Shown: positions 1 through 9,800 of the stretch, piece by piece
Numbering within the stretch: the stretch's first letter is position 1
Layout: every line of letters starts with the position of its first letter
NCBI RefSeq assembly: GCF_000204055.1
Contig: NW_006768825.1
Span: forward strand, 257,118-321,117
Direction: 5' to 3'
From: Melampsora larici-populina 98AG31
Taxonomy: Eukaryota > Basidiomycota > Pucciniomycetes > Pucciniales > Melampsoraceae
Length of the DNA stretch: 64,000 nt
The notes under the pieces: model-generated
What the model was told of the DNA's origin: nothing
Seen by the model: only the letters and a program-made list of their open reading frames with translations
Database searches by the model: none
Program-made: the position numbers and the translations under genes

Positions 1-330
1 TCTTGATTCTTTTTCTTTTAATTTGTTTGATTCTTTTAGTTCTTTTTCTTTCAGTTCTCTTGATTCTTTTTCTTTTAATTTGTTTAGTTCTTTTAGTTCT
101 TTTTCTTTCAATTCTCTTGATTCTTTTTCTTTTAATTTGTTTAATTCTTTTAGTTCTTTTTCTTTCAGTTCTCTTGATTCTTTTTCTTTTAATTCTTTTA
201 GTTCTTTTTCTTTCAATTCTCTTGATTCTTTTTCCTGTGATTCTTTTAATTCTTTTAATTCTTTTTCTTTCAATTCTTTTGATTCTTTTTCTTTTACTTC
301 TTTTAATTCTTTTTCATGTCTTTCTTTGAT
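1..330 (-). repeat. 60-bp tandem repeat coding a Lys/Glu-rich helical tract inside copia pol
   Basis: The plus strand is a pyrimidine-rich array of ttctttttctttcaattctc units. On the minus strand in the pol frame it reads RELKEKELKELNKLKEKES repeated, a 20-residue (60-bp) unit that breaks down into degenerate shorter units toward 330. The repeat keeps the frame and continues past the window edge. It sits between integrase and the expected reverse transcriptase, where copia elements normally have a variable linker. The heptad-like spacing of Leu suggests a charged single helix or coiled coil; no function is known to me. Confidence 0.85.
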
Positions 331-2352
331 TTCTTTTAGTTCATCTTCTTCATTTTCTGTAGATTGTTTTTCTCCTAATTCTTTTTGTTTCTTTCTACTG
401 ACGTTGTGGGGGGCGTGTATTGATTGACTGAGAGGTATTATTTCTTTAGGTGTAAATTCGATTTGGGGTGTATCTTGAGGTATTAGATCTGAAGCTTTGT
501 CGGAGAAGGAGAATTCGGAGAAGTTGGGTGAGACAGGTGATAACTGCTGTGGTGATAAGAATGGGGATGATGTTTGAGATTGAGATTCTTGTTCGAGGTG
601 ATGTGGATGAATTTGAATGTGGGAAAAGGGTTTTTGAGCCGGTTGAGTAATGTTTTCTTGAGTTGTTGGTCTGTTTGTGGTAGTGTCAATTGGTGTCTGG
701 ATCTTTTCAATGTTAGTACTGTTGTTGTTAAATGCAATCTCATTGAGAGGGAATAAATTGTCATCAGTAGCAAACATTTGTTCATTGTTGTTTTTGTTTT
801 TGAAAGGGAAAAGTCTTTCATTAAAGAATACATTACGTGATATGATTATCTTTCTGTTTTCCAAATCCCATAAACGATATGCTCTTGCTCCCTGTTCATA
901 CCCTACGTGTACACATAGTTGTGACTTGGGAGATAGTTTGCTGATTTCATTAGTTTTTAGGAGAGGGTACGCTGCACATCCTAGAACTCTGAGAAAGTTT
1001 GGATTTGATTTGTGAGCTCCTGATATATCAGCATTCCATAAGTCGTACGGAGTTTCCATGTCAATTGATGCATTAGGTGAGACATTGAGTAGATAAGAAG
1101 TTGCCATTACGATTTCTCCCCAAAGGAATTTTGGAATGTTGCCTTCAAGCATTGTTGAACGTGTTCGTTCAAGAATGGATCGGTTAAAACGTTCAGAGAC
1201 TGAATTTTGTTCTGGTGTTTCTGCAGGAGCGCGCTCAAAAACTATACCTTTTTGTGATAGGAAATCTGTAAACTGGTTAGAGGTGTACTCACCTCCCCGA
1301 TCTGATTTAAGTATGGTTACTTTCTTGTTGTGATAGCGTTCAACCTCATTTATAAATTGCACAAAGAAAGAAAATACTTGAGATTTTGTTCGCATGATTT
1401 TGATACAATTAAATCTTGAGGCATCATCGATGAAGGATACAAGATATTTTCCGCCTCCAATAGATGCAGTAGGCATGGGTCCAAGTACATCACTATGTAT
1501 ACGAAACAGAGGAACATCAGATTTGGGAAAGTGAGAAGAGAATGGCAATCGATGGGCCTTGGATAAAGTACACGATTCGCAGGAGATCTTATTTGAAGGA
1601 GTTGGAGAAACTTTGGACAGGGATCTGTAGTTTAGGTGACCAAAACGACGATGCCAGATGTCAGCAGGGACAGAGGCAGGAGCAGCGAAAAGGTTAGGCG
1701 AGGAACGTGCCTGCGTGAAAAACAGGCCATCGGATCCTTTACCAGTGATCACAAAGTCTTGTATTTTGTTCTCTAATATGATGTTGTGGTGATTACTGGT
1801 GAGAGTTGTCCCTTCGCGGAGCATGGCAGATACGGATATTATGTTTACACCCGCTTCAGGGATTAGAAGGACATCCTCAATAGCTATCAATCTATCTTCA
1901 CCAGTACGAGTTTTCCCATGAACGTAAGCAGTACCAGCAAGTTTTCCATTAATTTTTCCTTTCTGTCCTCCTATTCCAGAGATGTTGACAGGTTGTATGG
2001 TGTGTATGTTGGATAAAAGTTTAGCGTTGCTGGCTATGTGGGTATTAGCACCACTGTCGATAAGAAATTGGTCGTTCCGGGTGATATGAGTTGTTGCGTT
2101 GTAAGCAGAGTATGTGATGAATTCGTTGCTTGGATCGTTTTCTATTGCCACATGTACAGATGCAGAGCTGGGGTTATTTGAATTTGCTGTCATGGCTTTG
2201 TAGCGTTTCGCCATTTCTTCAATTGAGAGTGAATTTGGATCTTTATCGTTTTTCTTTTGAGTGTGGCATTGTTCATTAGTATGCTTTGAGTTCGGGTGAA
2301 TGTGACAGAGGTCTTTTGGTGATTTTCCGACTTTTCTGTTGTCGGTTCTCAT
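1..2352 (-). CDS. pol: Copia pol: zinc knuckle, aspartic protease, integrase (partial, continues left of window)
   Basis: The frame is open from the ATG at 2352 to base 1 (784 codons, no stop), in the same frame as gag. In order it shows a degenerate knuckle LCHIHPNSKHTNEQCH (about 2307-2263), the protease motif LIDSGANTHIA (about 2064-2032), and the GAG-pre-integrase zinc site WHRRFGHLNYRS..CESC (about 1653-1573). The integrase triad follows: D in HSDVLGPM (about 1495), D in LKSDRGGEY (about 1306) and E in TPEQNSVSERFNRS (about 1213). A Pro/Ser/Gln-rich linker then leads into a Lys/Glu-rich repeat. Reverse transcriptase is not reached. All visible catalytic residues are present, so the element may be or recently was active. 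Confidence 0.92.
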   Translation of the reverse strand, partial: MRTDNRKVGKSPKDLCHIHPNSKHTNEQCHTQKKNDKDPNSLSIEEMAKRYKAMTANSNNPSSASVHVAIENDPSNEFITYSAYNATTHITRNDQFLIDSGANTHIASNAKLLSNIHTIQPVNISGIGGQKGKINGKLAGTAYVHGKTRTGEDRLIAIEDVLLIPEAGVNIISVSAMLREGTTLTSNHHNIILENKIQDFVITGKGSDGLFFTQARSSPNLFAAPASVPADIWHRRFGHLNYRSLSKVSPTPSNKISCESCTLSKAHRLPFSSHFPKSDVPLFRIHSDVLGPMPTASIGGGKYLVSFIDDASRFNCIKIMRTKSQVFSFFVQFINEVERYHNKKVTILKSDRGGEYTSNQFTDFLSQKGIVFERAPAETPEQNSVSERFNRSILERTRSTMLEGNIPKFLWGEIVMATSYLLNVSPNASIDMETPYDLWNADISGAHKSNPNFLRVLGCAAYPLLKTNEISKLSPKSQLCVHVGYEQGARAYRLWDLENRKIIISRNVFFNERLFPFKNKNNNEQMFATDDNLFPLNEIAFNNNSTNIEKIQTPIDTTTNRPTTQENITQPAQKPFSHIQIHPHHLEQESQSQTSSPFLSPQQLSPVSPNFSEFSFSDKASDLIPQDTPQIEFTPKEIIPLSQSIHAPHNVSRKKQKELGEKQSTENEEDELKEIKERHEKELKEVKEKESKELKEKELKELKESQEKESRELKEKELKELKEKESRELKEKELKELNKLKEKESRELKEKELKELNKLKEKESRELKEKELKESNKLKEKESR

Positions 2353-2355
2353 GGG

Positions 2356-3066
2356 TCATTTTGATTTGGTATAATATACTTCTTTGAATTTTTCTTCGCT
2401 GCTGTTGTTGGAACTTGCTTCGAGTCGAAGTCGGGCACACACATCGCTTGTAGATATTGTTTTAATGTTAGATAGAAAGTGCTGGATTATGAGACCGAAT
2501 TCGTTTCGAGGTAAACTATTGACTAAGAGTATGGCATAGATTCTGTCCGACAATTGAAGGTCCTTGTCTCCAGCTGTCATATCTTGAATTTTGCTATGTA
2601 GATCTTGAACTTTTGCAATATAGTTTGTGATTCCGATTGATTGGTCATACTTCAAACTGAATAATTCTGTAAGGGTGTTCGCGGTCACGATACCGTTGTC
2701 CGAGCCATGCTGGGATACAAGAGTTTCGAATGCCTTTTTGGGATCTTCGATTGATTCAATAGAGGATAAGTTTGCTGAATCGATGGTGTTGCGTATCGCA
2801 TATAAAGCAGCCGCTTGTCGCATATCGAAACGAGATTTTTCTTGAGCGTCTGATGGACGATTGAGTTCTTCTTCGATGAATTCGTATAAGCCATTCATCT
2901 TGAGGTAGATTTTCAATTCAGTCTTCCATGCATAAATATTACCCATGGTAAGTTTGGGAATCGAGGCGATTGCAGAGGTGCTAAAGTTGGTGTTTCCTAA
3001 ATTTGAATTCGACATGTTATGTTTGATAAGAGGTTCGGTTGGTTTGGTATCGTGGTCTTTCGACAT
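2356..3066 (-). CDS. gag: Copia gag polyprotein (capsid-like), 236 codons to an in-frame TGA
   Basis: This is the structural protein of the copia element and would form the virus-like particle. It starts at the ATG at 3066, about 100 bp inside the primer site. The chain carries the typical copia gag pattern: a short polar N-terminus, then LTMGNIYAWKTELKIYLK near residues 38-55 (an equivalent of the conserved 'Y..W...m...L' start of UBN2/Gag-polypeptide domains), and a helical remainder. It stops at TGA (2358-2356). The frame then continues without interruption into the CCHC-like knuckle and pol, so the stop could be a readthrough site, a reinitiation point (ATG at 2352) or a mutation. Function is inferred from family resemblance and position. 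Confidence 0.85.
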   Translation of the reverse strand: MSKDHDTKPTEPLIKHNMSNSNLGNTNFSTSAIASIPKLTMGNIYAWKTELKIYLKMNGLYEFIEEELNRPSDAQEKSRFDMRQAAALYAIRNTIDSANLSSIESIEDPKKAFETLVSQHGSDNGIVTANTLTELFSLKYDQSIGITNYIAKVQDLHSKIQDMTAGDKDLQLSDRIYAILLVNSLPRNEFGLIIQHFLSNIKTISTSDVCARLRLEASSNNSSEEKFKEVYYTKSK

Positions 3067-3160
3067 TAAGGAAAAAGGATGATTATAAGGTAATGAAATG
3101 GTTGTTAGTACCTTTGGTGGACAAAGGGTTTGTATTATGTAGATATATAGTACGCGTCTA

Positions 3161-3182
3161 GAGCGCTGGGCTCATAACCTAA
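3161..3182 (-). other. Primer binding site complementary to the initiator tRNA-Met anticodon arm (half-tRNA primer)
   Basis: Immediately inside the LTR the minus strand reads TTAGGTTATGAGCCCAGCGC. The plus strand here, CTGGGCTCATAACC, matches the anticodon stem-loop of initiator tRNA-Met (CAU anticodon), not its 3' end. Drosophila copia and yeast Ty5 are known to prime from such an internal half-tRNA. The position next to the LTR and the sequence make this a confident call. Confidence 0.8.
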
Positions 3183-3534
3183 TGAGACAGGCTATACGTT
3201 GAATAGCAGTTGGATGCTTGTAATGAGGGTCTGGCCCGAAATGACAGGCAAAACACTTAATGCGATTAAACAATCAGAATGTCGAATAGTCAAGTGAAAT
3301 AAAGCAGAATTTATTGACACACAAAGACAGAAAAAGAGATCAGAAAAGAGACAACAATTAACGTGGTTTATATACAATATGTTGAAACTGAACATTAGAT
3401 GAGTAGAGAAAACAAGTTAAGTTGTGTTGGCTCATCAGTTGAGCTCCTGAGGAGTAATGCTCAGCATCACGAACATGAAGAGCACAAACACTAAAGTGTC
3501 GAGTACGCATTACGATACAGACCTTGTATCAACA
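3183..3534 (-). repeat. 5' LTR of the copia element
   Basis: Read on the minus strand this 352-bp segment begins TGTTGATACAAG and ends in CTCA, the TG..CA termini expected of an LTR, and its end touches the primer binding site. Inside, on the minus strand, are a TATATAAA box (3367-3374) and an AATAAA polyadenylation-type hexamer (3310-3315), in the order promoter then polyA signal expected for U3-R. The outer boundary at 3534 was chosen from the TGTTG start typical of copia LTRs. The partner LTR is outside the window, so the boundary is an inference. Confidence 0.7.
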
Positions 3535-3546
3535 ACCCAATGTTGC

Positions 3547-5109
3547 CAGAGAATTTGAAGGGCCGTGAACTTTTCTGGCTGGCCCGCGGGCCGCTAGCCA
3601 TTTCACACTATTTCAAACATTTCACAGTATTTGAATGTCACTGTGTGTCACACGCCTTAATCCTCCCAACCGCGTGATACTGAGGATGATGAAATACATT
3701 TCCAAATCCTGTTGGGTTGCCTCGATCCTTCACTCCTTTAAAAAAACACGTATTAATGAGTGTGATGATAGTCAGGGTGAAATGGATGGTCTACCAAAGG
3801 TGGAGGTCAGAATTGGGAAGGCAATTAGCCGTGTTGGTCCTTCGGTTTTACTAAGTGCTTCTTGCAAGACTGCCAGCAGTCGGGAACTTTGCAATCTATG
3901 CTGCTGGAGCAGTGGCAATCAACACAATTTTAAAAATGACTGTTTTTTTTTGAATTTGATGGCAATTGGGATCACAGAGTATTTGTCATCTGAGAATGGC
4001 GGAAGGATTTATCCATACTTGATATCAATCTATGTCTTCTTTCAACAATATCTTAAGATCTGATCCACTTCTTTGAATGGATCTTCCTTGCACTTGCTGA
4101 TAAGTTGCCATTAGTAATACCTTTTATGAGTACACTATTGATTGTGCTTGGAAATGGTACATCAAGACGTCCTTGACTTTACAGATCGGTGCGAGTATTG
4201 ATATATGGGAATGGGTGAAAAGAGGTGTTGGATAATGAAGTAACCAGGTCACAGGGACAGCATCCATTCTTTGCAGACAAGTCATTCTCCATTCCTCTCA
4301 TAGGAGTCCAAAAGAATCATGATGTCATTACAAGAAAGTGGATGTTTAGGACAAAACAATCTTTCCCTAATTCCCACTTTCTCTCATCATAAATTTATTG
4401 TAATAAAATTTATCTATTCCTCCATTAGTCATTATCACAAAATCCGGTTTTTCACTATCATCATTTTTATAAACATCATAGATATATTAAAATCGTTGAC
4501 CTCCCACCCACCCAAGCTAAAGTTTGTAGACGTGAAAAATTGTGAATATTCCAATTGCATTGATAACAGCATGTGTTAAGAAAATTGTAAAAACAAAAAA
4601 ATTGTCTTTTTCTCTCAAACAACTAAAACTTTTTTATCAATTTGTGGGTTCCATTCAGTTATACATTAATTATGAGTTGTAAGACAAAGATATGTTGTAG
4701 TACAAGCATAACGCCCTCAGAATTCCATGTTTTTATTCCAGCAAGTTCCATTTTGTTTCTTCTCAGCTTTATTATTTATGATAATCAAGCCAGTCCTCTG
4801 TGACCGTTATGTGTGAACCTCAATACTCAAGTATCCAAACCAAGACCCATTCTGTGAGGTTGATACTGGTGTAGGGGATGATCAACAATGTTTGATGAAT
4901 GACCTTTGCCATCTTTGCCATAACGGGATTTTATGTGAGCTTGTCAATATGCTTTGATACATGGCAGTACTTTCTGGGAATATTGCAATGATATAATATA
5001 TATGAAATGCTATGAAATGTACACTGTGTTGTCACACATACTGGCCAGTGTCCAGAGGGCCGCGAGCCGACTTGAACATTTTCACAGCCCTTCAAATGCT
5101 GGCAGTGTC
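3547..5109. mobile_element. TIR element, possibly hAT-like, non-autonomous, about 1.56 kb
   Basis: The two ends are imperfect inverted repeats. The left starts near CAGAGAATTTGAAGGGCCGTG and the right, reversed, reads CTGCCAGCATTTGAAGGGCTG; both go on into CGGCTCGCGGCC-like sequence. The perfect 8-bp direct repeat AATGTTGC lies at 3539-3546 and 5110-5117, the length of a hAT duplication. A 142-codon open frame (3635-4063) lies inside but resembles no transposase I know; the rest is AT-rich with no long frame. Class assignment rests only on the 8-bp repeat and a CAG start. The copia LTR ends a few bases away. Confidence 0.55.
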
Positions 5110-5169
5110 AATGTTGCTAAATAACTTCTGACCAGTAATACAATCTTTTTTTTTACTTTTTTTCAAATA

Positions 5170-5644
5170 CAGTCAACTCTCCAAAAACCCATACACCCGT
5201 TAAGCCATACTCTCACATAACCCATACTTTTTCTGTCCATATTTTTTATGGGTGGGGGAAATTGTCAGAAATCCCATATCTCTATCATTCTCTATAACCC
5301 ATACTTTTTTGAGGCAAACTACTTTTGGTGTGATTAGGCTCTGACTGGTGACCGTTTGTACTCTACAACTTACTTTTGTCACCAATACACTGCATACAAA
5401 CACAAAAATGAACACTCAAATCTACTCAGACTTCACTGCATATTCAAATATGCTTCTTTAAGACCTAACAAAGTACACTCTGGCAAATGAAAATCATCTT
5501 TTTAAAAAAATCTCTCTCCTAACCCATATTCCCCCCAAGAATAGGGTTTATGGCTTATCAGAGAGATCTCAGTAAGACATACTCCATCAAAACCCATACT
5601 TTTTGGAGTCCATAGAATGGTATGGGTTTTTGGAGAGTTGACTG
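5170..5644. mobile_element. pogo/Tc1-type MITE, 475 bp, TA target site
   Basis: The ends are an essentially perfect 25-bp inverted repeat beginning CAGTCAACTCTCCAAAAACC, flanked on both sides by TA (5168-5169, 5645-5646). CAGT-starting repeats with a TA duplication are typical of pogo/Tigger-class elements. The inside has no transposase. The phrase AACCCATACTTTTT recurs at least three times in one orientation. Confidence 0.88.
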
Positions 5645-6846
5645 TACAATCTTGGAAAACCCAACCTCGACTTTCATCATCCTGAACTTTACCAATAGGG
5701 TGGTTCAAGAAGAGAAGTGCAAAAACCCTGCGCACAGAGTGGTGATCCAGGATTTTAAGGATGCCCACTCCTTAAAATCTCATTTTGAAAAGTCTCAAAC
5801 ACCATATAATTAAGTTTTAAGTGTTAAGGAATGTCAGGTACAACATTTGCCATGGTGGTTTGGCAATCTTTTTCTTAGATCAACATCTTTTTTATTATTC
5901 TTTTTCTTTTGTTTTTCATTATCATGATATCAATCATATTTTTTTTAGTGACCTTGCAGGTGATGAAGAAACAAAGACCTTGGTCCAAAGCCGTGAGAAA
6001 AAAACAATGTATTTTTTTTTATTTTGGACAAACAACAGTGACAATCCAGGAACAAACAAAAAAACAAACAATGGAAGATGGTTTTTTTTCCCTCAAAATG
6101 TGCCTGTTGGTTTGAAACACTATAAATTTTAAGACAGTTTATAAGATCACAAAACTGTGAAACACCTTTAGACTAAAGGTGGTTAACAACCTTTGAAATC
6201 TTACTTAAAATTTAAGGCTCCCAAACCAAATGTAAAATTTAAAAAAAGGCTGTAAAAGCCCTTCTTGAACTGCCCTTAATATCTTGAACATTTAAAAAAG
6301 TCTCTTAAAATATCCATAATCACATTTTTTTCAACGCTGCCATAATTTTTTTTAGATTTTCTCACATCTCCACCTTACTCACAACCAAACCAAACCAACC
6401 AAAAAAGTAATCATAAAAACCATTTCCCTAGTTTCAAACAAGCATATCCTCACCACATAAACCTCTTTACAGATCTCAGCTTAAACTTCATGTACCCATC
6501 TTCTAAAATTCTCTATACGATAACCATCTATAAAAAAATGCAAACTCGAACCCCTACAATTCCACTCAATTTTATTAAACTATATATGTATAAACACTTT
6601 TTTGATTTTTCTTTCATTTTCCCAAACCCTTTTTCCTCAAAACCCCATATTTTGCAAAAAGAAAAACCCTTTAAGAATCCCTAAATAGAATAGAAAAAAA
6701 AACTAAGATACATAGAAACAAAGAGAGAAGGGAAAAAAACTTGAATATTTAGATCGTGCATATGAACAACAACAACAAAAGAATAATAATAAGAGCCTAT
6801 GTACGAGAAAAAGAGAGAAAAGATGAGATTTAGTTGATCATGAAGT
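5645..6846. other. AT-rich intergenic sequence; 3' flank of the SUN gene
   Basis: I see no convincing gene. The stretch has homopolymer A/T runs and only short open frames without recognisable domains. The last few hundred bases (about 6400-6846) probably hold the 3' UTR of the minus-strand SUN-domain gene. Confidence 0.5.
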
Positions 6847-9800
6847 TTATGTTTCATTATGATCTGAACAACTTAAAGCAGGTGATGGAGAAGGTGAAGG
6901 TGATGGAGAAGGTGCAGGTGATGGAGAAGGAGAAGGAGAAAGAGAAGGAGATGTAGACGGATGATGAGGAGAAGGTACAGAAGAAAGAGCAGGATTAAGA
7001 GGACAAGAAGCCGGAGAAAGCAGAGGAGAAGCAGCAGCAGAAGGATGACGAGGAGAAAGTAAAGGATTCAAATTCGAAGTAGAAGTAGAACTCAAGAACT
7101 GGAATCCAAGTCCTTGAACAGGATTAGGTGATCCCAAGGTAGAAGAACAAGAAGAAGAAGATGTAGATGGTTGTTCATTCATCTTTTCTAATACTCTTGA
7201 TGATCTCCTAGCCACAATCGTTCGATTACTAGAAGGCAAACTACGATCTCCTTTAGCTGGTTCATTCAATGCTCCATTCTCATAATCAACCAAAGGTGAA
7301 GAAGCAGCAGAAGGTGATGAACCTAAACCCGTTTTCCTATGTCTAGATGGTGGTGGGGTTAAGAGTGATAAAGCAGGTGATTTCTCTCCCAAGTTTCCAA
7401 TTTGATGATGATGATGAGGATGATGACTGTTTCCTCCTTTCGAATTCTCATCTGTCACTAAAACAGATGTCACTTCAACCGAAGGAGAAGCACAAGAGAT
7501 CAAATGTGGTGATCTCATCTTCANNNNNNNNNNNNNNNNNNNNNNNNNNNNNNNNNNNNNNNNNNNNNNNNNNNNNNNNNNNNNNNNNNNNNNNNNNNNN
7601 NNNNNNNNNNNNNNNNNNNNNNNTTCGCACTCAACTTGGCCTTTGAAGATCCCTCTCTAAAGTTCTTTGATCTGTTCCTAAACTAGAACTACTTCCAATC
7701 GATTGAGATCCAACTGCTGAAGTAGGATCCATTGAAGCAACAGACGATCTCCTCCTTATCTTTCTTCTACCAATCAACACCTCTGGAACTTCCATCTTCT
7801 CTTCAATCTTAAACTCTTCTAATCCATCACCATTTCCTTCACCAGCACTACTACCACATTCAGTAGTCCAATCCATATGACTACTCATACTTCGATTCTC
7901 TGATCCACCATCTTCACTCTCCGATCCTGAAACCATAAGTCTCTTGGATTGATTCTCATTCGGTAAGAACCGTGAAGGTGGTAGTTTTTTCATAGTAGTA
8001 ATAGGCGAGGTGACTCTTCGATACATCGGTTCAGCCGCCAAACGTGATTTAGTTGGCATCACACCTTGTTTGACCGCTAAGAATGATCGTCGTGAGTGTT
8101 CGGTTTTCCGGTTGATCGATGGACTTGTAAGTGGTTCAAAGTTTAACCTGGTAGGTTTACTAAGCTTAGACCGACGAATAGGAGGACGATGTTGAAATCG
8201 TGTAAGACCTAAGAAGATTAAGATGATCAAAAGACTTATAAATTGAACCATTCCAAAACATTTGATCAAGGTGATAGACGAATTCAACGCATTGATTTGA
8301 TGTGCAATAGTATTTCTTTCGATCGATAACTTTAACTTCATCGTGTTCATCTCAATAATACTTTTCTTGTATTTCGCTTCTTGTGTTTTAAGCTAAAAGA
8401 ACCCGAAAACCAAACTTAGTGTTCATTGATAGTTGAGAAGGAATTGAGTGAACGTGAGACTTACCATAGAATCATAGTTATTAAATCTTCGATCTAATCT
8501 CATGATCCAAATCTCTAATAGCCTAACTTGCTCTTCTACGTACTTTAATGTGAGGTCAAGGTTACTTTCAAGATGATTGAGCCGTTTCATGATTTGACCA
8601 AAAATAGATTCAGAACCTTGGGTAGTCGTCCCACTTCCATTCGGTCCTACTTTATCGCTACTGGGTAGAGTTCGGGTCAGAATGGGATTCGGTAGGGCCA
8701 CTGTTGGTCTATAAGTAGATGCCGATCCAGCGGAATTGATTGGAAGATCGGTATGATGTGGTCTGGATTCAGTAGCTGGAGGAGATGAGTGAGAGGAAGA
8801 AGCATTTCGAATTGATTCTGCAGGTCTATGATCCTTCTGAACTGGAACTTGATTGAGAGGAATAAGATCGTGAGAAGGAACTATCTGCTTCTGAGCTGGC
8901 GTCGTTTTATTTCCCTTGCTTTCATTCCGTGAAGTTTTCAATGCTTCTCCCGTTACCAACACTTTATCCTGTGAAGCGTGCTCACTTGGAGTAGGACTAA
9001 CAACTCCTGCCACCGAGTCATCGATAGATATAGTTTCTGGAGCTGGAGAATCCTTGATTCTATGGACAACTTCAGAATCAGATGCCATTGCCTTGAGGGT
9101 GTCATTATTCGATCCTAGTAAACGATCGCCATGCTGGGTTTGAGATGTGGCATTGACATCTTGAATGATGGGCCCCGATGTTTCCGTGCTTGGGGTGATT
9201 GGTACGTCTGCCTGAGTTGCTCCTTGTTTCACAATCTCATCATTAGGCTGAGAGTGATCATTCGAGGTGAAGTCGATGACTACAGGTGAAGAGCCAGGTT
9301 CGGATTCTGCTACGGGCGGTTGAAGTGCTTCATCGTTGGGTAAGCCAAAAGGTTCATCGGATTTCGATTTGATGGGTTTAGGATCAAGTTCAAAGATGGA
9401 AGCTTGAAAGAGTGGATCAGGATACATTTCTTCTTCATGATCTTGTAAATCATCTTCAAATTCTTTAAGTTCCAATTGTCTTCTTCTTTCGAGTTCTTCA
9501 TCACGACGATAGGCATCAATCTGAGTGAGACCATAGATTCTCACCAAGGAGAGAGGACAAAAATATTCGGAACCATAATGGGACAAGAAATCTAAGCGAA
9601 CATATCTGTAAAATCCCTTGAGATGTTTGATTGGAAATACCTAAGAAGATGAATTGTATCAAACCATCTATGGATACCAAGATAGAGATTGAATTTGACT
9701 AACCTGAATTCCTCTTACATTCCTAGTTTTAAATAGTCCCACCTCTACCCATTTAATCCCACCAGCGCCTTCCAGTCCACTATTAGAAACAGTGATTCTG

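Larger units (their letters stand above)
1..3534 (-). mobile_element. Ty1/copia-type LTR retrotransposon, partial (runs off left edge)
   Basis: On the minus strand the parts run in copia order: LTR (3183-3534), primer binding site, gag (3066-2356), zinc knuckle, aspartic protease, GAG-pre-integrase and integrase core, then a charged repeat region at the window edge. Reverse transcriptase and RNase H, which follow integrase in Ty1/copia elements, and the second LTR must lie to the left of base 1. Apart from one in-frame TGA between gag and pol, the frame is open for about 3 kb, so the copy looks recent. The LTR outer end abuts a 5-bp candidate target duplication (3535-3539) that cannot be confirmed without the other end. 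Confidence 0.93.

Noticed and set aside
3..427. Plus-strand open frames of Phe/Ser/Leu repeats at the left edge
   Set aside because: They are the antisense of the Lys/Glu repeat in the copia pol frame, which is open over 784 codons with real domain motifs.
3161..3182. Possible tRNA-Met gene fragment
   Set aside because: Only the anticodon arm matches and it abuts the LTR end in the right orientation; it is the primer binding site.
7347..7646. Plus-strand frame spanning the gap
   Set aside because: It consists largely of unknown bases and lies antisense to the SUN gene.
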